From Ferribacterium limneticum (GTDB lineage: Bacteria; Pseudomonadota; Gammaproteobacteria; Burkholderiales; Rhodocyclaceae): 64,000 nucleotides of DNA. The stretch's first letter is position 1. Each line of letters starts with the position of its first letter. The DNA lies in the NCBI RefSeq assembly GCF_020510625.1, contig NZ_CP075191.1, positions 162,001 to 226,000 on the forward strand, in the 5' to 3' direction. Made by a program: the position numbers and the translations under genes. Below the pieces are notes generated by a model. That model was not told the origin of the DNA and did no database searches. It saw only the letters and a list, made by a program, of their open reading frames with translations. Below, piece after piece: positions 1 through 8,361 of the stretch.

Positions 1-406
1 GAATGATGCGGCCGGGTAGTTGCGGCAGTAGTTCGATCAGCGCAGTGGTTTCCGTGCGGAACAGCGGGCAGTCGATGGCCTCGCCGGCTTCGGCCTGTGC
101 TGCAGCCTGGCCGGCAAAGAGCAGGTTGGAGAGCCACAAGGTCAGGCAATCGACCAGCACGCAGGTGTCCGGCGCTGCCAGTTCACGCAGTCGGGCCGCC
201 AGGTAAAGAGTTTCCTCAGTGCAGCCCCATTCGGCCGGCCGGCGTTCGCGGTGATGGGCGACACGGCGGGCCATTTCGCCGTCGAGCGCCTGTGCCGTGG
301 CGAGGTAGGTCACCTTCATGCTTCGGTCGTTGGCATATACGCGTGCCCGTTGTTCGGCCAGCAGGCTCTTGCCCGACCGGGCACCGCCGAGAATCAGTTC
401 TTTCAT
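1..406 (-). CDS. cobU: Adenosylcobinamide kinase / guanylyltransferase CobU (3' part cut by window edge)
   Basis: CobU phosphorylates adenosylcobinamide and attaches GMP during assembly of the cobalamin nucleotide loop. The ATG is at 404-406 on the minus strand and about 135 of the usual 175-180 residues are visible. The N-terminus carries the P-loop LGGARSGKS at about residues 6-14, followed by the nucleotide-linked histidine region AHHRERRP and the conserved stretch DCLTLWLSNLL. The gene is divergent from the riboswitch-cobT unit, so cobU transcription starts on the other side of the same intergenic region and is not covered by the plus-strand riboswitch. The C-terminus lies outside the window. 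Confidence 0.93.
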   Translation of the reverse strand, partial: MKELILGGARSGKSLLAEQRARVYANDRSMKVTYLATAQALDGEMARRVAHHRERRPAEWGCTEETLYLAARLRELAAPDTCVLVDCLTLWLSNLLFAGQAAAQAEAGEAIDCPLFRTETTALIELLPQLPGRII

Positions 407-446
407 GGCCGGCATTTTGGGTGAAGGCCGGCCCGGCGGCAACCGG

Positions 447-452
447 TATAAT
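447..452 (+). promoter_or_regulatory. -10 element of the cobT transcript
   Basis: A perfect TATAAT lies 7 bases before the first base-paired nucleotide of the cobalamin riboswitch, which suits a start site close to 459. No good -35 is visible at the matching distance; the region is GC-rich. Confidence 0.55.
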
Positions 453-458
453 TTTGCC

Positions 459-616
459 TTCGACAATACGGAACCCGGTGCGAGTCTGACTCAATTCCGG
501 GGCGGGCCCGCCGCTGTAATCGGGGACCGATGCCGCAACAGCCACTGCAATGGGGAAACAGACCCGGCGGGAAGGCGCGGTAAAGGGACGATCCGAAAGC
601 CAGAAGACGTGTCGAA
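459..616 (+). promoter_or_regulatory. Cobalamin (B12) riboswitch upstream of cobT
   Basis: The stretch has the conserved landmarks of the adenosylcobalamin riboswitch in order: a GGAACCCGGTGCGAGTC block near 470-486, the CCGCTGTAATCGGGG segment near 508-522, GCCACTG near 541, the GGGAAGGCGCGG block near 569, and the closing AGCCAGAAGACG near 598-609. A closing P1 helix is visible: TTCGACA at 459-465 pairs with TGTCGAA at 610-616. It precedes cobT and cobS, so B12-dependent repression of late cobalamin synthesis is expected from the family. Confidence 0.93.
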
Positions 617-622
617 ACAAGA

Positions 623-704
623 AACGCCAACAAAATAATCCTGGCGTTGTTGTGCCGCCTTGCCGTACGCCTTGTGCTGTCTTCGGCGGCACGCCTAGCC
701 AGGA
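623..704 (+). promoter_or_regulatory. Mutually exclusive hairpins behind the B12 riboswitch (candidate expression platform)
   Basis: Two alternative helices share bases. AACGCCA (623-629) can pair with TGGCGTT (642-648). Alternatively TCCTGGC (639-645) pairs with GCCAGGA (698-704), enclosing GTGCCGCC (652-659) with GGCGGCAC (685-692). No U-tract follows the longer stem, so this is not an ordinary intrinsic terminator. A role in switching is inferred. Confidence 0.45.
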
Positions 705-816
705 CCGCTTTGCTTCATGTTGTTGGTGTTTCTTGATCGTGGAAGCCTGTGGACAGGGCTTCGCGGCAGCGTTGGCCAAACGTTGTCGCGAGGCCCTTTT
801 GCTTTTGGAGAATCGG

Positions 817-1863
817 ATGCATTCGTTTGAAATTTCTACCCCGGACTGCGGTCTGGAAACTGCCCTGCAAAACAAGATCGACCGCAAGACCAAGCCGCTC
901 GGCGCGCTAGGTCAGCTTGAAAAAGTCGCCAAAAAAATCGGTCTGGTTCAGCAAACGCTGAGCCCACAACTGAACAACCCGCAAATGCTGGTTTTCGCAG
1001 GCGACCATGGCGCAGCCAAGGCTGGCGTCTCGGCTTACCCGCAGGACGTTACCTGGCAGATGGTCGAGAACTTCCTGGCCGGCGGTGCTGCCATCAATGT
1101 CTTCGCACGGCAGAACGGGCTGGGCCTCTCGGTCGTCGATGCCGGCGTGGCCCACGATTTCGGCCAGCGTACCGGTTTGGTCGATGCCAAGGTGGCGGCC
1201 GGCACGGCCAACTACATCGAGCAAGCCGCCATGACGGCTACCCAGTGCGAACAGGCGATCAATAACGGCGCCGCCATCGTCCGCCAACTGGCAGCGAACG
1301 GTTGCAATGTCGTGGGCTTCGGCGAAATGGGCATCGGCAATACCGCTTCTGCCTCGCTGCTCACGCACTGCCTGACCGGCCTGCCACTGGCCGAATGCGT
1401 CGGGCGCGGCACCGGGCTGGACGATGCCGGCCTGGCGCGCAAGCAGGACCTGCTCGAACAAGCCTTGATCCGCTACCGCGCAGGCGGTGGCGATGACGAA
1501 GCATTCAAGGTGCTGGCCGAGTTTGGCGGTTTCGAAATTGCCACCATGGTCGGCGCCATGCTGGCGGCGGCCGAAGCGAAGATGGTGCTGCTGATCGACG
1601 GCTTCATCGTCGGTTCGGCTGCCTTGGTGGCTTCCCGTCTGGCGCCAGCCCTGCTCGGCTACTGTGTCTTCTGCCACCGTTCCGCCGAGGCCGGTCATCG
1701 CACGCAATTGCTGGCGATGGGCGCCGAGCCGCTGCTGGACCTTGGCCTGCGCCTCGGCGAAGGCACTGGCGCCGCGCTGGCTTATCCGCTGGTACAGGCG
1801 GCCGTGAATTTCCTCAACGAGATGGCCAGCTTCGAATCGGCCGGTGTGTCGGACAAGGAATAA
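817..1863 (+). CDS. cobT: Nicotinate-nucleotide--dimethylbenzimidazole phosphoribosyltransferase CobT
   Basis: CobT transfers phosphoribose from nicotinate mononucleotide to the lower-ligand base (dimethylbenzimidazole), giving alpha-ribazole phosphate. The 348-residue product has the family length and motifs: FAGDHG near residue 55, the glycine-rich [12 protein letters not shown] near 168, and HRSAEAGH near 288-295, which carries the expected catalytic glutamate. The ATG at 817 follows GGAG at 807-810; the open frame extends upstream through the riboswitch, but that part is not family-like. It is the first gene behind the B12 riboswitch and is followed after 81 bases by cobS. Confidence 0.95.
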   Translation: MHSFEISTPDCGLETALQNKIDRKTKPLGALGQLEKVAKKIGLVQQTLSPQLNNPQMLVFAGDHGAAKAGVSAYPQDVTWQMVENFLAGGAAINVFARQNGLGLSVVDAGVAHDFGQRTGLVDAKVAAGTANYIEQAAMTATQCEQAINNGAAIVRQLAANGCNVVGFGEMGIGNTASASLLTHCLTGLPLAECVGRGTGLDDAGLARKQDLLEQALIRYRAGGGDDEAFKVLAEFGGFEIATMVGAMLAAAEAKMVLLIDGFIVGSAALVASRLAPALLGYCVFCHRSAEAGHRTQLLAMGAEPLLDLGLRLGEGTGAALAYPLVQAAVNFLNEMASFESAGVSDKE

Positions 1864-1944
1864 GCAGGCCAATAGAAACCGTAATTCCCGTACCCCAAGG
1901 GCACTTCCTGCGGGACGAGAAAGCGGGAATCCAGGAATTCCAGA

Positions 1945-2715
1945 ATGATCCGTCGCGAGCTTGAATACTTCTTCGGCGCCATCCGCTTCTTCACGCGGCT
2001 GCCGGTGCCCGGCTGGGTCGGGCATTCGGCCGAGGCGCTCAACCACTCGGCCCGCTATTTCCCGGCCGTCGGCCTGTTGGTCGGCGGCATCGGGGCGCTG
2101 ATCTATCTCGGCGCAGCCTTGCTCTGGCCGCAGCCGGTCGCTGTGCTGCTGTCGATGGCGGCGACCATCTACGCGACCGGCGCCTTCCATGAAGATGGCC
2201 TGTCCGACACCGCCGATGGCCTCGGTGGCGGCTGGGAGAAACAGCGCATCCTCGACATCATGAAGGACTCCCGCGTCGGCAGCTACGGCGTTGTCGCGCT
2301 GGTGCTGGCCCTGCTCGGCAAGTTCGTTCTGCTCTCCTCGCTCAACCCGGCGCTAGTTCCCTTAGCCCTGCTCTCTGGCCATGCTGTTTCGCGCTTCTGC
2401 GCGACCGTGCTGCTGGCGACCATGGACTACGTTCGCGACGATCAACTCAGCAAGGCCAAGCCGCTCGCCACCCGCTTGTCAGGCGGGGCCCTGCTGGTTG
2501 CTTTGTGCTTCGTTATCGCTCCGCTGGCCGCGTTGCCCTTATTCAAGGCGCTAGCGGGAGTCACGCTGGCCGCTCTGGCCACCCTGTGGCTTGCCCGCAA
2601 ATTTCAGCGCTGGCTGGGCGGGTATACGGGGGATTGCCTTGGTGCGACGCAGCAGTTGGCGGAGATTGCGTTCTATCTGGGGTTGGCGGCGATTTGGTTG
2701 GTGCGCCTTCCTTAA
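1945..2715 (+). CDS. cobS: Adenosylcobinamide-GDP ribazoletransferase CobS
   Basis: CobS is the integral membrane cobalamin synthase that joins adenosylcobinamide-GDP to alpha-ribazole (phosphate). The 256-residue protein shows the signature HEDGLSDTADGLGGG near residue 82 and MKDSRVGSYG near 106, then several hydrophobic membrane segments and the C-terminal GGYTGDCLGATQQ motif. An AGGA lies about 10 bases before the ATG. It follows cobT in the same direction, so the upstream B12 riboswitch probably controls both. Confidence 0.95.
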   Translation: MIRRELEYFFGAIRFFTRLPVPGWVGHSAEALNHSARYFPAVGLLVGGIGALIYLGAALLWPQPVAVLLSMAATIYATGAFHEDGLSDTADGLGGGWEKQRILDIMKDSRVGSYGVVALVLALLGKFVLLSSLNPALVPLALLSGHAVSRFCATVLLATMDYVRDDQLSKAKPLATRLSGGALLVALCFVIAPLAALPLFKALAGVTLAALATLWLARKFQRWLGGYTGDCLGATQQLAEIAFYLGLAAIWLVRLP

Positions 2716-2831
2716 CTCTTTCGTATTTCGTATGCTGCAGGTCGGTCAGTAGAAATGGCAGAGAATTCCGTCGAGATTGCTGACTGTCTCAGTATTGATT
2801 GAATGTTTCGGCTCTGTCGAATGAGCGTTCA

Positions 2832-2860
2832 TTGCTGACAGGTCATTCCGGGAGCATAAT
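2832..2860 (+). promoter_or_regulatory. Candidate sigma-70 promoter for the DUF2971 gene
   Basis: TTGCTG at 2832-2837 and CATAAT at 2855-2860 are separated by 17 bases. This would start transcription about 65 bases before the DUF2971 start codon, independently of the cob operon. The rest of 2716-2930 holds no gene that I can support. Confidence 0.4.
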
Positions 2861-2930
2861 TCCCGCAAGGGCATCAATGTAGATTCGTGATCACTAGGAT
2901 CCGATAAGAACCTCTTGGGCGCAGAGTACT

Positions 2931-3656
2931 TTGACCATCATTCCAAAATCTCAAATCAGTTCAGAACTAAGCGATAACCGAGTCTTAAGACGTTACCTTG
3001 ATCTTCCGAAGTTTATTGATCTGCTGCGAACGCAAAATCTTTTCCTTTGTCGCGCTGATCTATTTCAAGACAAGTTCGAAGGCTCGTTTACGCCGTCATT
3101 GCGAGCTGCGATTGAAGAGGCTTATAGCTATAACAAGAGCGAGTTCAGCTATGAGAAATTCAAAAAGGAGCTACGTGAAGGTGTTTACGTAAATTGCTGG
3201 TCATTAGGTGTCAATGACAATATGGCCCTTTGGGAACTCTATGGAAAGTCTGATGCTTCGGTAGCAATTACCACGACAGTTGGCCGGCTACGAAAGGAAT
3301 TGGCAGCATCCAATCTACTTGGCGTAACAAGCCTATGCAAGGTTGAGTACATCAAGCATTGGAACGACCCAAAAATAGACATCATTCCGTATTCGAACGT
3401 CTTTCGGTACAAAGTTGTCGCCTACGATTTCGAGCGGGAGGTACGAATCATCCACGACAGGTTCGAACAGAACTTCAAGATGTCAGGCAAGGAAAGTGGA
3501 TTACCCCTAAGTGTTCGGCTAAATAGCTTACTCAGAAGCATCGTCGTGTCGCCATCAGCTCAGCCATGGTTCATTGATCTCGTTAAAGATGTTGCGCAGC
3601 GGTATGGAGTCACAACTCCTGTCAGACGATCAAAACTCTCGCTCGATCCTATCTGA
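2931..3656 (+). CDS. DUF2971-type protein of unknown function, inserted in the cobalamin locus
   Basis: The 241-residue product resembles DUF2971 proteins. It has an N-terminal YLDLPKFIDLL segment, the central CWSLGVNDNMALWELYG block with the family's W...MW.YG pattern, and a late EVRII motif. The biochemical role of the family is not established. The start is uncertain: TTG at 2931 is the only usual start codon between the upstream in-frame stop (2895-2897) and the conserved region, and it lacks a clear ribosome-binding site. Base composition is visibly more AT-rich than the neighbouring cob genes, and the gene separates cobS from cobC, so recent acquisition is likely. Confidence 0.7.
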   Translation: MTIIPKSQISSELSDNRVLRRYLDLPKFIDLLRTQNLFLCRADLFQDKFEGSFTPSLRAAIEEAYSYNKSEFSYEKFKKELREGVYVNCWSLGVNDNMALWELYGKSDASVAITTTVGRLRKELAASNLLGVTSLCKVEYIKHWNDPKIDIIPYSNVFRYKVVAYDFEREVRIIHDRFEQNFKMSGKESGLPLSVRLNSLLRSIVVSPSAQPWFIDLVKDVAQRYGVTTPVRRSKLSLDPI

Positions 3657-3738
3657 TACAGAGCTTTCTGTTTGCTGCTGAAAACCCGAACTTTCGCTAA
3701 GAGTCGGCGGCACGCTTTATAACTTTCAAACGGCCAAT

Positions 3739-4251
3739 ATGCGCCTCCATCTGATCCGCCACCCAAAGCCAGTGATCGAATCTGGCGTTTGCTACGGCCG
3801 GCATGATTGCCCGGCCGAGGATGTGGTGTCGGTGGCCGGGGCTTTGCTGGTCGAATTGCCGCCGGGGCTAGCGGTATGGAGCAGCCCCTTGCGCCGTTGT
3901 CGCGAGCTGGCGGACCGGTTGCATGTACGGCCAATCATTGACACCCGTCTGGCCGAGATGGATTTCGGGCTATGGGAGGGGCGACTCTGGGATGAGATTC
4001 CGCGCGCCGAGCTGGATGCCTGGGCGGCGGATGTGGCCGGCTATGCGCCGCCCGGCGGCGAATCGCCGCGCCAATTGCAACGACGGGCGCTCGATTTCGT
4101 TGATTCACTGGATGTGCCCGAGGCGGTGATCGTCACCCATGCCGGGGTGATCCGTACCTTGCTGGCGCACTGGCAGGGGCTACCGCCGGAGCGGTGGACG
4201 GAGCTGAGCTTCGCTTATGGCTCCTGCGCGGTGATCGACATTCCCCGGTAA
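3739..4251 (+). CDS. cobC: Alpha-ribazole phosphatase CobC (histidine phosphatase family)
   Basis: This is a 170-residue histidine phosphatase expected to remove phosphate from alpha-ribazole-5'-phosphate or adenosylcobalamin phosphate. The phosphohistidine motif reads LIRHPKP, with His8 as the likely nucleophile, in place of the RHG form usual in phosphoglycerate mutases. SSPLRRCRELA near residue 54 and VTHAGVIR near 132-139 supply the other active-site Arg, Glu and His. Its place just beyond cobT-cobS supports the cobalamin assignment; the DUF2971 gene intervenes, so it may be transcribed separately. Confidence 0.85.
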   Translation: MRLHLIRHPKPVIESGVCYGRHDCPAEDVVSVAGALLVELPPGLAVWSSPLRRCRELADRLHVRPIIDTRLAEMDFGLWEGRLWDEIPRAELDAWAADVAGYAPPGGESPRQLQRRALDFVDSLDVPEAVIVTHAGVIRTLLAHWQGLPPERWTELSFAYGSCAVIDIPR

Positions 4252-4259
4252 CGCCGGCG

Positions 4260-4288
4260 TTATCCACAATGGTGGCTGCTAGTAGAAT
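4260..4288 (+). promoter_or_regulatory. Candidate promoter of the LPS gene cluster
   Basis: TTATCC at 4260-4265 and TAGAAT at 4283-4288 are 17 bases apart. The -10 ends 7 bases before the ATG at 4296, so the transcript would be nearly leaderless. A closely similar TAGAATGC box lies before rng. Confidence 0.45.
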
Positions 4289-4295
4289 GCCGGGC

Positions 4296-5411
4296 ATGGA
4301 AACTTTCAATCCTCTGCGCGACGCGGTGCCGCTCGGTGAAATCAAGCGAGCGCTGGTCATCAAGCTGCGCCATCATGGCGATGTGCTGGTCAGTTCGCCG
4401 GTCTTTTCGGTGCTCAAGGCGCATGCGCCGCAGGTCGAGATCGATGCGCTGGTCTATGCCGATACGGCCGAGATGGTGACCTTGCATCCGGCGATTGCTG
4501 AAGTGCATACCATCGACCGCAAGTGGAAGCAGTTGGGTGCCATCGGCCAGCTCAAGGCCGAACTGGCGCTTTACAACACCCTGAAGGCGCGTGGCTACGA
4601 CCTGATTATTCATTTGACCGAGCATTGGCGCGGCGCCTGGCTGTGCCGTCTGTTGAAGCCACGCTGGGCGGTTGGCCCGGCGGTGCGGGGGCGGAGCAAG
4701 CGCTGGAAGCAGAGCTTTAGCCATATCCAAGCCATGCCGTTCAATGCGCTGCGTCACATGGCTGAAACCAATCTCGACGCCCTGCGCCGGATCGGCATTC
4801 AGCCAGGCGTGAATGAGCGTTGCATGACCCTTGTACCTGGGGCGCCGGCTGAGGCGGTGGTAGCGAAGCACCTTGCCGGGTTTGGACTCAGCGGGAGGGG
4901 TTTTATTCACATCCATCCTGCTTCACGCTGGTTTTTCAAGTGTTGGCCGGTAGAAAATATGGCCGCCTTGGTTGAACGGCTGCAGGTCGAAGGGCATGCG
5001 ATTATTTTGACTGCTGCGCCCAGTCCGGATGAAAAGAGAATGTTGGACTCGATTCAGGGGCGCCTGACCAAGCCGGCCTTCTGCCTCTCCGGTCAGTTGT
5101 CGTTGAAGGAGCTGGCGGCGCTGACCCGGGTAGCGACCTTGTTTGTCGGTGTTGATTCCGCCCCGATGCATATCGCAGCAGCGGTCGGCACCCCGACAGT
5201 TGCGCTGTTCGGGCCGTCCGGCGATAAGCAGTGGGGGCCGTGGGGAGTGCCTTGCCGCATCGTCAGTAGCACCAGGCACCAGTGTCGGCCTTGCGGCATT
5301 GACGGTTGCGGGGGCGGGAAGCTTAGCGAATGCCTGACATCCTTGAGCGTCGACGAAGTTTTTCAGGCGGTGCAGGACGTCCTGAGTCAATGTGGCGGGG
5401 TGGGCAAATGA
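4296..5411 (+). CDS. GT9 heptosyltransferase (WaaQ/RfaQ-like, LPS core)
   Basis: The protein is a glycosyltransferase family 9 enzyme of about 371 residues, like those that add heptose from ADP-heptose to the LPS inner core at the inner membrane. It begins with the Rossmann-type segment ALVIKLRHHGDVLVSSPVF. It ends with the family signature DSAPMHIAAAVGTPTVALFG near residue 287, followed by a Cys-rich CRPCGIDGCGGG. WaaQ is the nearest named relative I recognise, but the acceptor cannot be read from sequence. ATG 4296 was chosen because it precedes the first conserved strand; ATG 4287 is an alternative lying within the proposed -10. It overlaps the next gene by 4 bases. Confidence 0.82.
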   Translation: METFNPLRDAVPLGEIKRALVIKLRHHGDVLVSSPVFSVLKAHAPQVEIDALVYADTAEMVTLHPAIAEVHTIDRKWKQLGAIGQLKAELALYNTLKARGYDLIIHLTEHWRGAWLCRLLKPRWAVGPAVRGRSKRWKQSFSHIQAMPFNALRHMAETNLDALRRIGIQPGVNERCMTLVPGAPAEAVVAKHLAGFGLSGRGFIHIHPASRWFFKCWPVENMAALVERLQVEGHAIILTAAPSPDEKRMLDSIQGRLTKPAFCLSGQLSLKELAALTRVATLFVGVDSAPMHIAAAVGTPTVALFGPSGDKQWGPWGVPCRIVSSTRHQCRPCGIDGCGGGKLSECLTSLSVDEVFQAVQDVLSQCGGVGK

Positions 5412-6544
5412 CGATCAGGCTTGCGCTGATTCGCCAACGTTACAACCCGTTTGGTGGGGCGGAACGTTTCGTTGCGACGACGCTGGAAGCTTTGATGCAG
5501 AAGAACAACGACCTGTCGTTGACCCTGATTACGCGCAAATGGACGGGTAGCGAACACAAACATGCGGTCATCGAGTGCGCCCCGCCGCATCTTGGCCGTC
5601 TGGGGCGCGATTACTCTTTTGCCCGTTGCGTCCAGCGCACGCTGGCGCGTGAGCAGTTCGATCTCGTGCAGTCGCATGAGCGGATTGCGGGTTGCGACAT
5701 CTTTCGCGCCGGTGATGGCGTGCATGCCGCGTGGCTGGAGCAGCGGCGTCGCCAACAGAGTCTGATCGGCCGGGTCGGCACCGCACTGTCGCCTTGGCAT
5801 CGCTATACCTTGGCAGCAGAGCGGGCGATGTTTGCCGACCCGCGTTTGCGGGCGGTCATCTGTATTTCCGAACTGGTCCGTGACGATATCCGGCGCTTCT
5901 ATGGCGTGCCTGAGCAGAAACTGCATGTGATCTACAACGGTATCGATCTGGACCGTTATCACCCGAGGCTGGCGACCGAGCATCGGGCCGAGGTACGCCG
6001 GCAATATGGCATTCCCGAAGCGGCTCCGCTGTTTGTTTACGTTGGCTCCGGCTTCGAGCGGAAGGGTGTCGGACCGTTGCTTGCCGCGTTGGCAAGCGCC
6101 AGGGCAACAGGCAGTTACCTGCTGGTTGTCGGCGCCGACAAGCATTTGGAGTCCTATCGGCAACAGGCGGCGGGTCTCGGTCTGTCCGGGCGGGTGATCT
6201 TTACCGGGGGGCTCAAGAATGTCCTTCCCTGTTACGGCGCAGCCGACGCCTTTGTCTTGCCGACGCTGTATGAACCGCTCTCAAATGCGGTGCTCGAAGC
6301 ACTGGCTTGCGGTCTGCCATGTATCGTCAGTGACCATTGCGGGGCAGCTGAGCTGATCGAGCCGGGAGTGAGCGGTCAGATTTGCGATGCGCTTGACGTG
6401 ACTGCGCTGAGCGCCCATCTGGATACGCTGGCGCAACCCGGCGTGGCGGCCGGCATGCGGGGGGCGGCGCGGGCGGCGGTTGAGCATCTGGGACTGGTAG
6501 CCATGTCGGAGCGATTACTGGCGCTTTATCGCAGCCTCCTCTGA
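5408..6544 (+). CDS. GT4 glycosyltransferase (WaaG-like, LPS core)
   Basis: This GT-B fold enzyme of 378 residues is likely to add a hexose to the LPS core. It starts LALIRQRYNPFGGAERF, with the glycine-rich donor/acceptor loop of WaaG-type proteins, and carries the GT4 C-terminal block PTLYEPLSNAVLEALACGL with the conserved E-x7-E. IYNGIDLDRYHP marks the domain junction. The ATG overlaps the upstream stop (ATGA), which shows translational coupling with the GT9 gene. The sugar donor is not determinable here. Confidence 0.82.
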   Translation: MTIRLALIRQRYNPFGGAERFVATTLEALMQKNNDLSLTLITRKWTGSEHKHAVIECAPPHLGRLGRDYSFARCVQRTLAREQFDLVQSHERIAGCDIFRAGDGVHAAWLEQRRRQQSLIGRVGTALSPWHRYTLAAERAMFADPRLRAVICISELVRDDIRRFYGVPEQKLHVIYNGIDLDRYHPRLATEHRAEVRRQYGIPEAAPLFVYVGSGFERKGVGPLLAALASARATGSYLLVVGADKHLESYRQQAAGLGLSGRVIFTGGLKNVLPCYGAADAFVLPTLYEPLSNAVLEALACGLPCIVSDHCGAAELIEPGVSGQICDALDVTALSAHLDTLAQPGVAAGMRGAARAAVEHLGLVAMSERLLALYRSLL

Positions 6545-6562
6545 GGCTTGCCGGCGAAACGG

Positions 6563-6568
6563 TATAAT
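6563..6568 (+). promoter_or_regulatory. -10 element before msbA
   Basis: A perfect TATAAT lies 23 bases before the msbA ATG, just past the end of the previous gene. The -35 is not obvious. msbA may therefore have its own promoter inside the LPS cluster. Confidence 0.4.
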
Positions 6569-6591
6569 GCTCGTTTAATCGCCGAGCGCCT

Positions 6592-8361
6592 ATGACCAAA
6601 CCCGCGAGCAGCCGCGAACTCTATCTGCGCCTTCTTCAGTACGTTCGTCCCTACTGGAAGGCGATTGTGCTTTCCCTGTGCGCGACGGCGATCATGGCGG
6701 CAACCGAACCGATGTTTCCGGCGCTGCTCAAGCCGCTGCTCGACGAAGGATTTACCAAACAGGGTGGCGGTATGGAAAATCCGCTGCTCATCCCGCTTGG
6801 TATCGTCGGTGTTTTCCTGTTGCGCGGTGTTTTCAACTATTTTTCCTCCTACGGTTTTTCGTGGGTCTCGAACCGGGTCATTGCCGATATTCGTGCCGAA
6901 ATGTATCTCCGGATGGTCCGGCTGCCGAATGGTTATTTCCAGAAAAATGCATCCAGCGTACCGCTGACCAAGATCGCCTACGACGTCAATGGCGTTGCTT
7001 CAGCGGCAACCAACGTTATCGTCACAGTGCTCAAGGATGGATTGGTGGTTATCGGCCTCTTGTGCTGGTTGCTGTGGCTGAACTGGCAATTGACCCTGAT
7101 TTGCTTTGCCCTGATTCCAGCAGTGGCCTGGGCGATGCGAACCTTTTCGGGACGCTTGCGCAAGGCCAGCCGGGCGGCGCAGGTCAGCACTGCGAACATG
7201 GTCCAGGTGCTGCAGGAAACCGCGCATTGTGAGCGGGTGATCAAAGTGTTCGGGGGAGAGTCGCAGGAAGCGGCCCGCTTCCACCGTACCAACGATGAGG
7301 TTCGTCGCCAGAACATGCGTCAGGCGGTTGCTGCCGCTGCGACCAATCCGATTGTCCAGATGTTTGCCGCGACGGCAGTGGCAGTGGTCATCTACATCGC
7401 GCAGGTGCAGTCGGCTTCGGGCCAGATCACGGTCGGCAGCTTTGTTTCTTTCATCACTGCGCTGCTGATGCTGCTTTCACCGTTGCGCCACTTGGCCGAC
7501 GTCAATGCGCCACTGCAACGTGGTCTGGCCGCAGCCGAAAGCGTTTTTCAGCTGCTTGATGAGGCGATCGAGTGCGACGATGGCAAGATCGACGCCGGCC
7601 ATGCCGCGGGGCATCTGGTGTTCCGCGATGTTGCCTTCCGCTATCCGGGGGCCGAGCGCAATGCGCTGTCCGGCATTAATCTCGATATTGCCCCTGGCCA
7701 GACGGTCGCTCTGGTCGGCCAGTCCGGCGGTGGCAAGTCGACCCTGGCAGCGCTGGTGCCGCGTTTTCACAACCCCGATAGCGGTGCCATCCTGCTCGAT
7801 GGCAATGAACTGCAGGCCTTGAGCATGCATAGCCTGCGCCGCAACATCGCTTATGTCAGCCAGGATGTGTTGCTGTTCAACGATACCGTTGCGGCCAATA
7901 TCGCCTACGGCGACAAGGCTGGCGCGTCGCTTGAGGCGATTGAGGCCGCGGCTGCAGCGGCTAATGCCCTGGAGTTCATCCGTGCGTTGCCCAACGGTTT
8001 CGAGACGATGATCGGCGAGAATGGCAATAACCTTTCCGGTGGTCAGCGCCAGCGCCTGGCGATTGCTCGCGCCATCCTCAAAGACGCACCGATACTGATC
8101 CTCGATGAAGCGACTTCGGCGCTCGACAACGAATCCGAGCGTCTGGTGCAGGGGGCGCTGGAAAACTTGATGAAGAAACGGACCACGCTGGTCATTGCCC
8201 ATCGTTTGTCGACAATTGAGAAGGCTGATTGCATCGTGGTTCTTGGCGATGGCCGGGTACTCGAATCCGGGCAGCACGGAGAGCTTGTCGCCATCAACGG
8301 CGCCTATGCCCGTTTGCACAGCCTGCAGATGCAGACCGAGTCGATGCGGGAGCCGGCATGA
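6592..8361 (+). CDS. msbA: Lipid A / LPS core flippase MsbA (ABC transporter)
   Basis: MsbA flips lipid A-core across the inner membrane using ATP and works as a homodimer. The 589-residue half-transporter has an N-terminal transmembrane domain of about 320 residues and a C-terminal ATPase. The ATPase shows Walker A GQSGGGKST near residue 375, signature LSGGQRQR near 481, Walker B ILILDEATSALD near 501 and the H-loop IAHRLST near 536. Length and motifs are complete. The setting among core glycosyltransferases and a ligase supports LPS rather than drug export. Its last 4 bases overlap the next gene. Confidence 0.93.
   Translation: MTKPASSRELYLRLLQYVRPYWKAIVLSLCATAIMAATEPMFPALLKPLLDEGFTKQGGGMENPLLIPLGIVGVFLLRGVFNYFSSYGFSWVSNRVIADIRAEMYLRMVRLPNGYFQKNASSVPLTKIAYDVNGVASAATNVIVTVLKDGLVVIGLLCWLLWLNWQLTLICFALIPAVAWAMRTFSGRLRKASRAAQVSTANMVQVLQETAHCERVIKVFGGESQEAARFHRTNDEVRRQNMRQAVAAAATNPIVQMFAATAVAVVIYIAQVQSASGQITVGSFVSFITALLMLLSPLRHLADVNAPLQRGLAAAESVFQLLDEAIECDDGKIDAGHAAGHLVFRDVAFRYPGAERNALSGINLDIAPGQTVALVGQSGGGKSTLAALVPRFHNPDSGAILLDGNELQALSMHSLRRNIAYVSQDVLLFNDTVAANIAYGDKAGASLEAIEAAAAAANALEFIRALPNGFETMIGENGNNLSGGQRQRLAIARAILKDAPILILDEATSALDNESERLVQGALENLMKKRTTLVIAHRLSTIEKADCIVVLGDGRVLESGQHGELVAINGAYARLHSLQMQTESMREPA

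Noticed and set aside
907..2190. A 427-codon open frame opposite cobT and cobS
   Set aside because: It spans two real genes and their gap on the other strand and shows no family motif.
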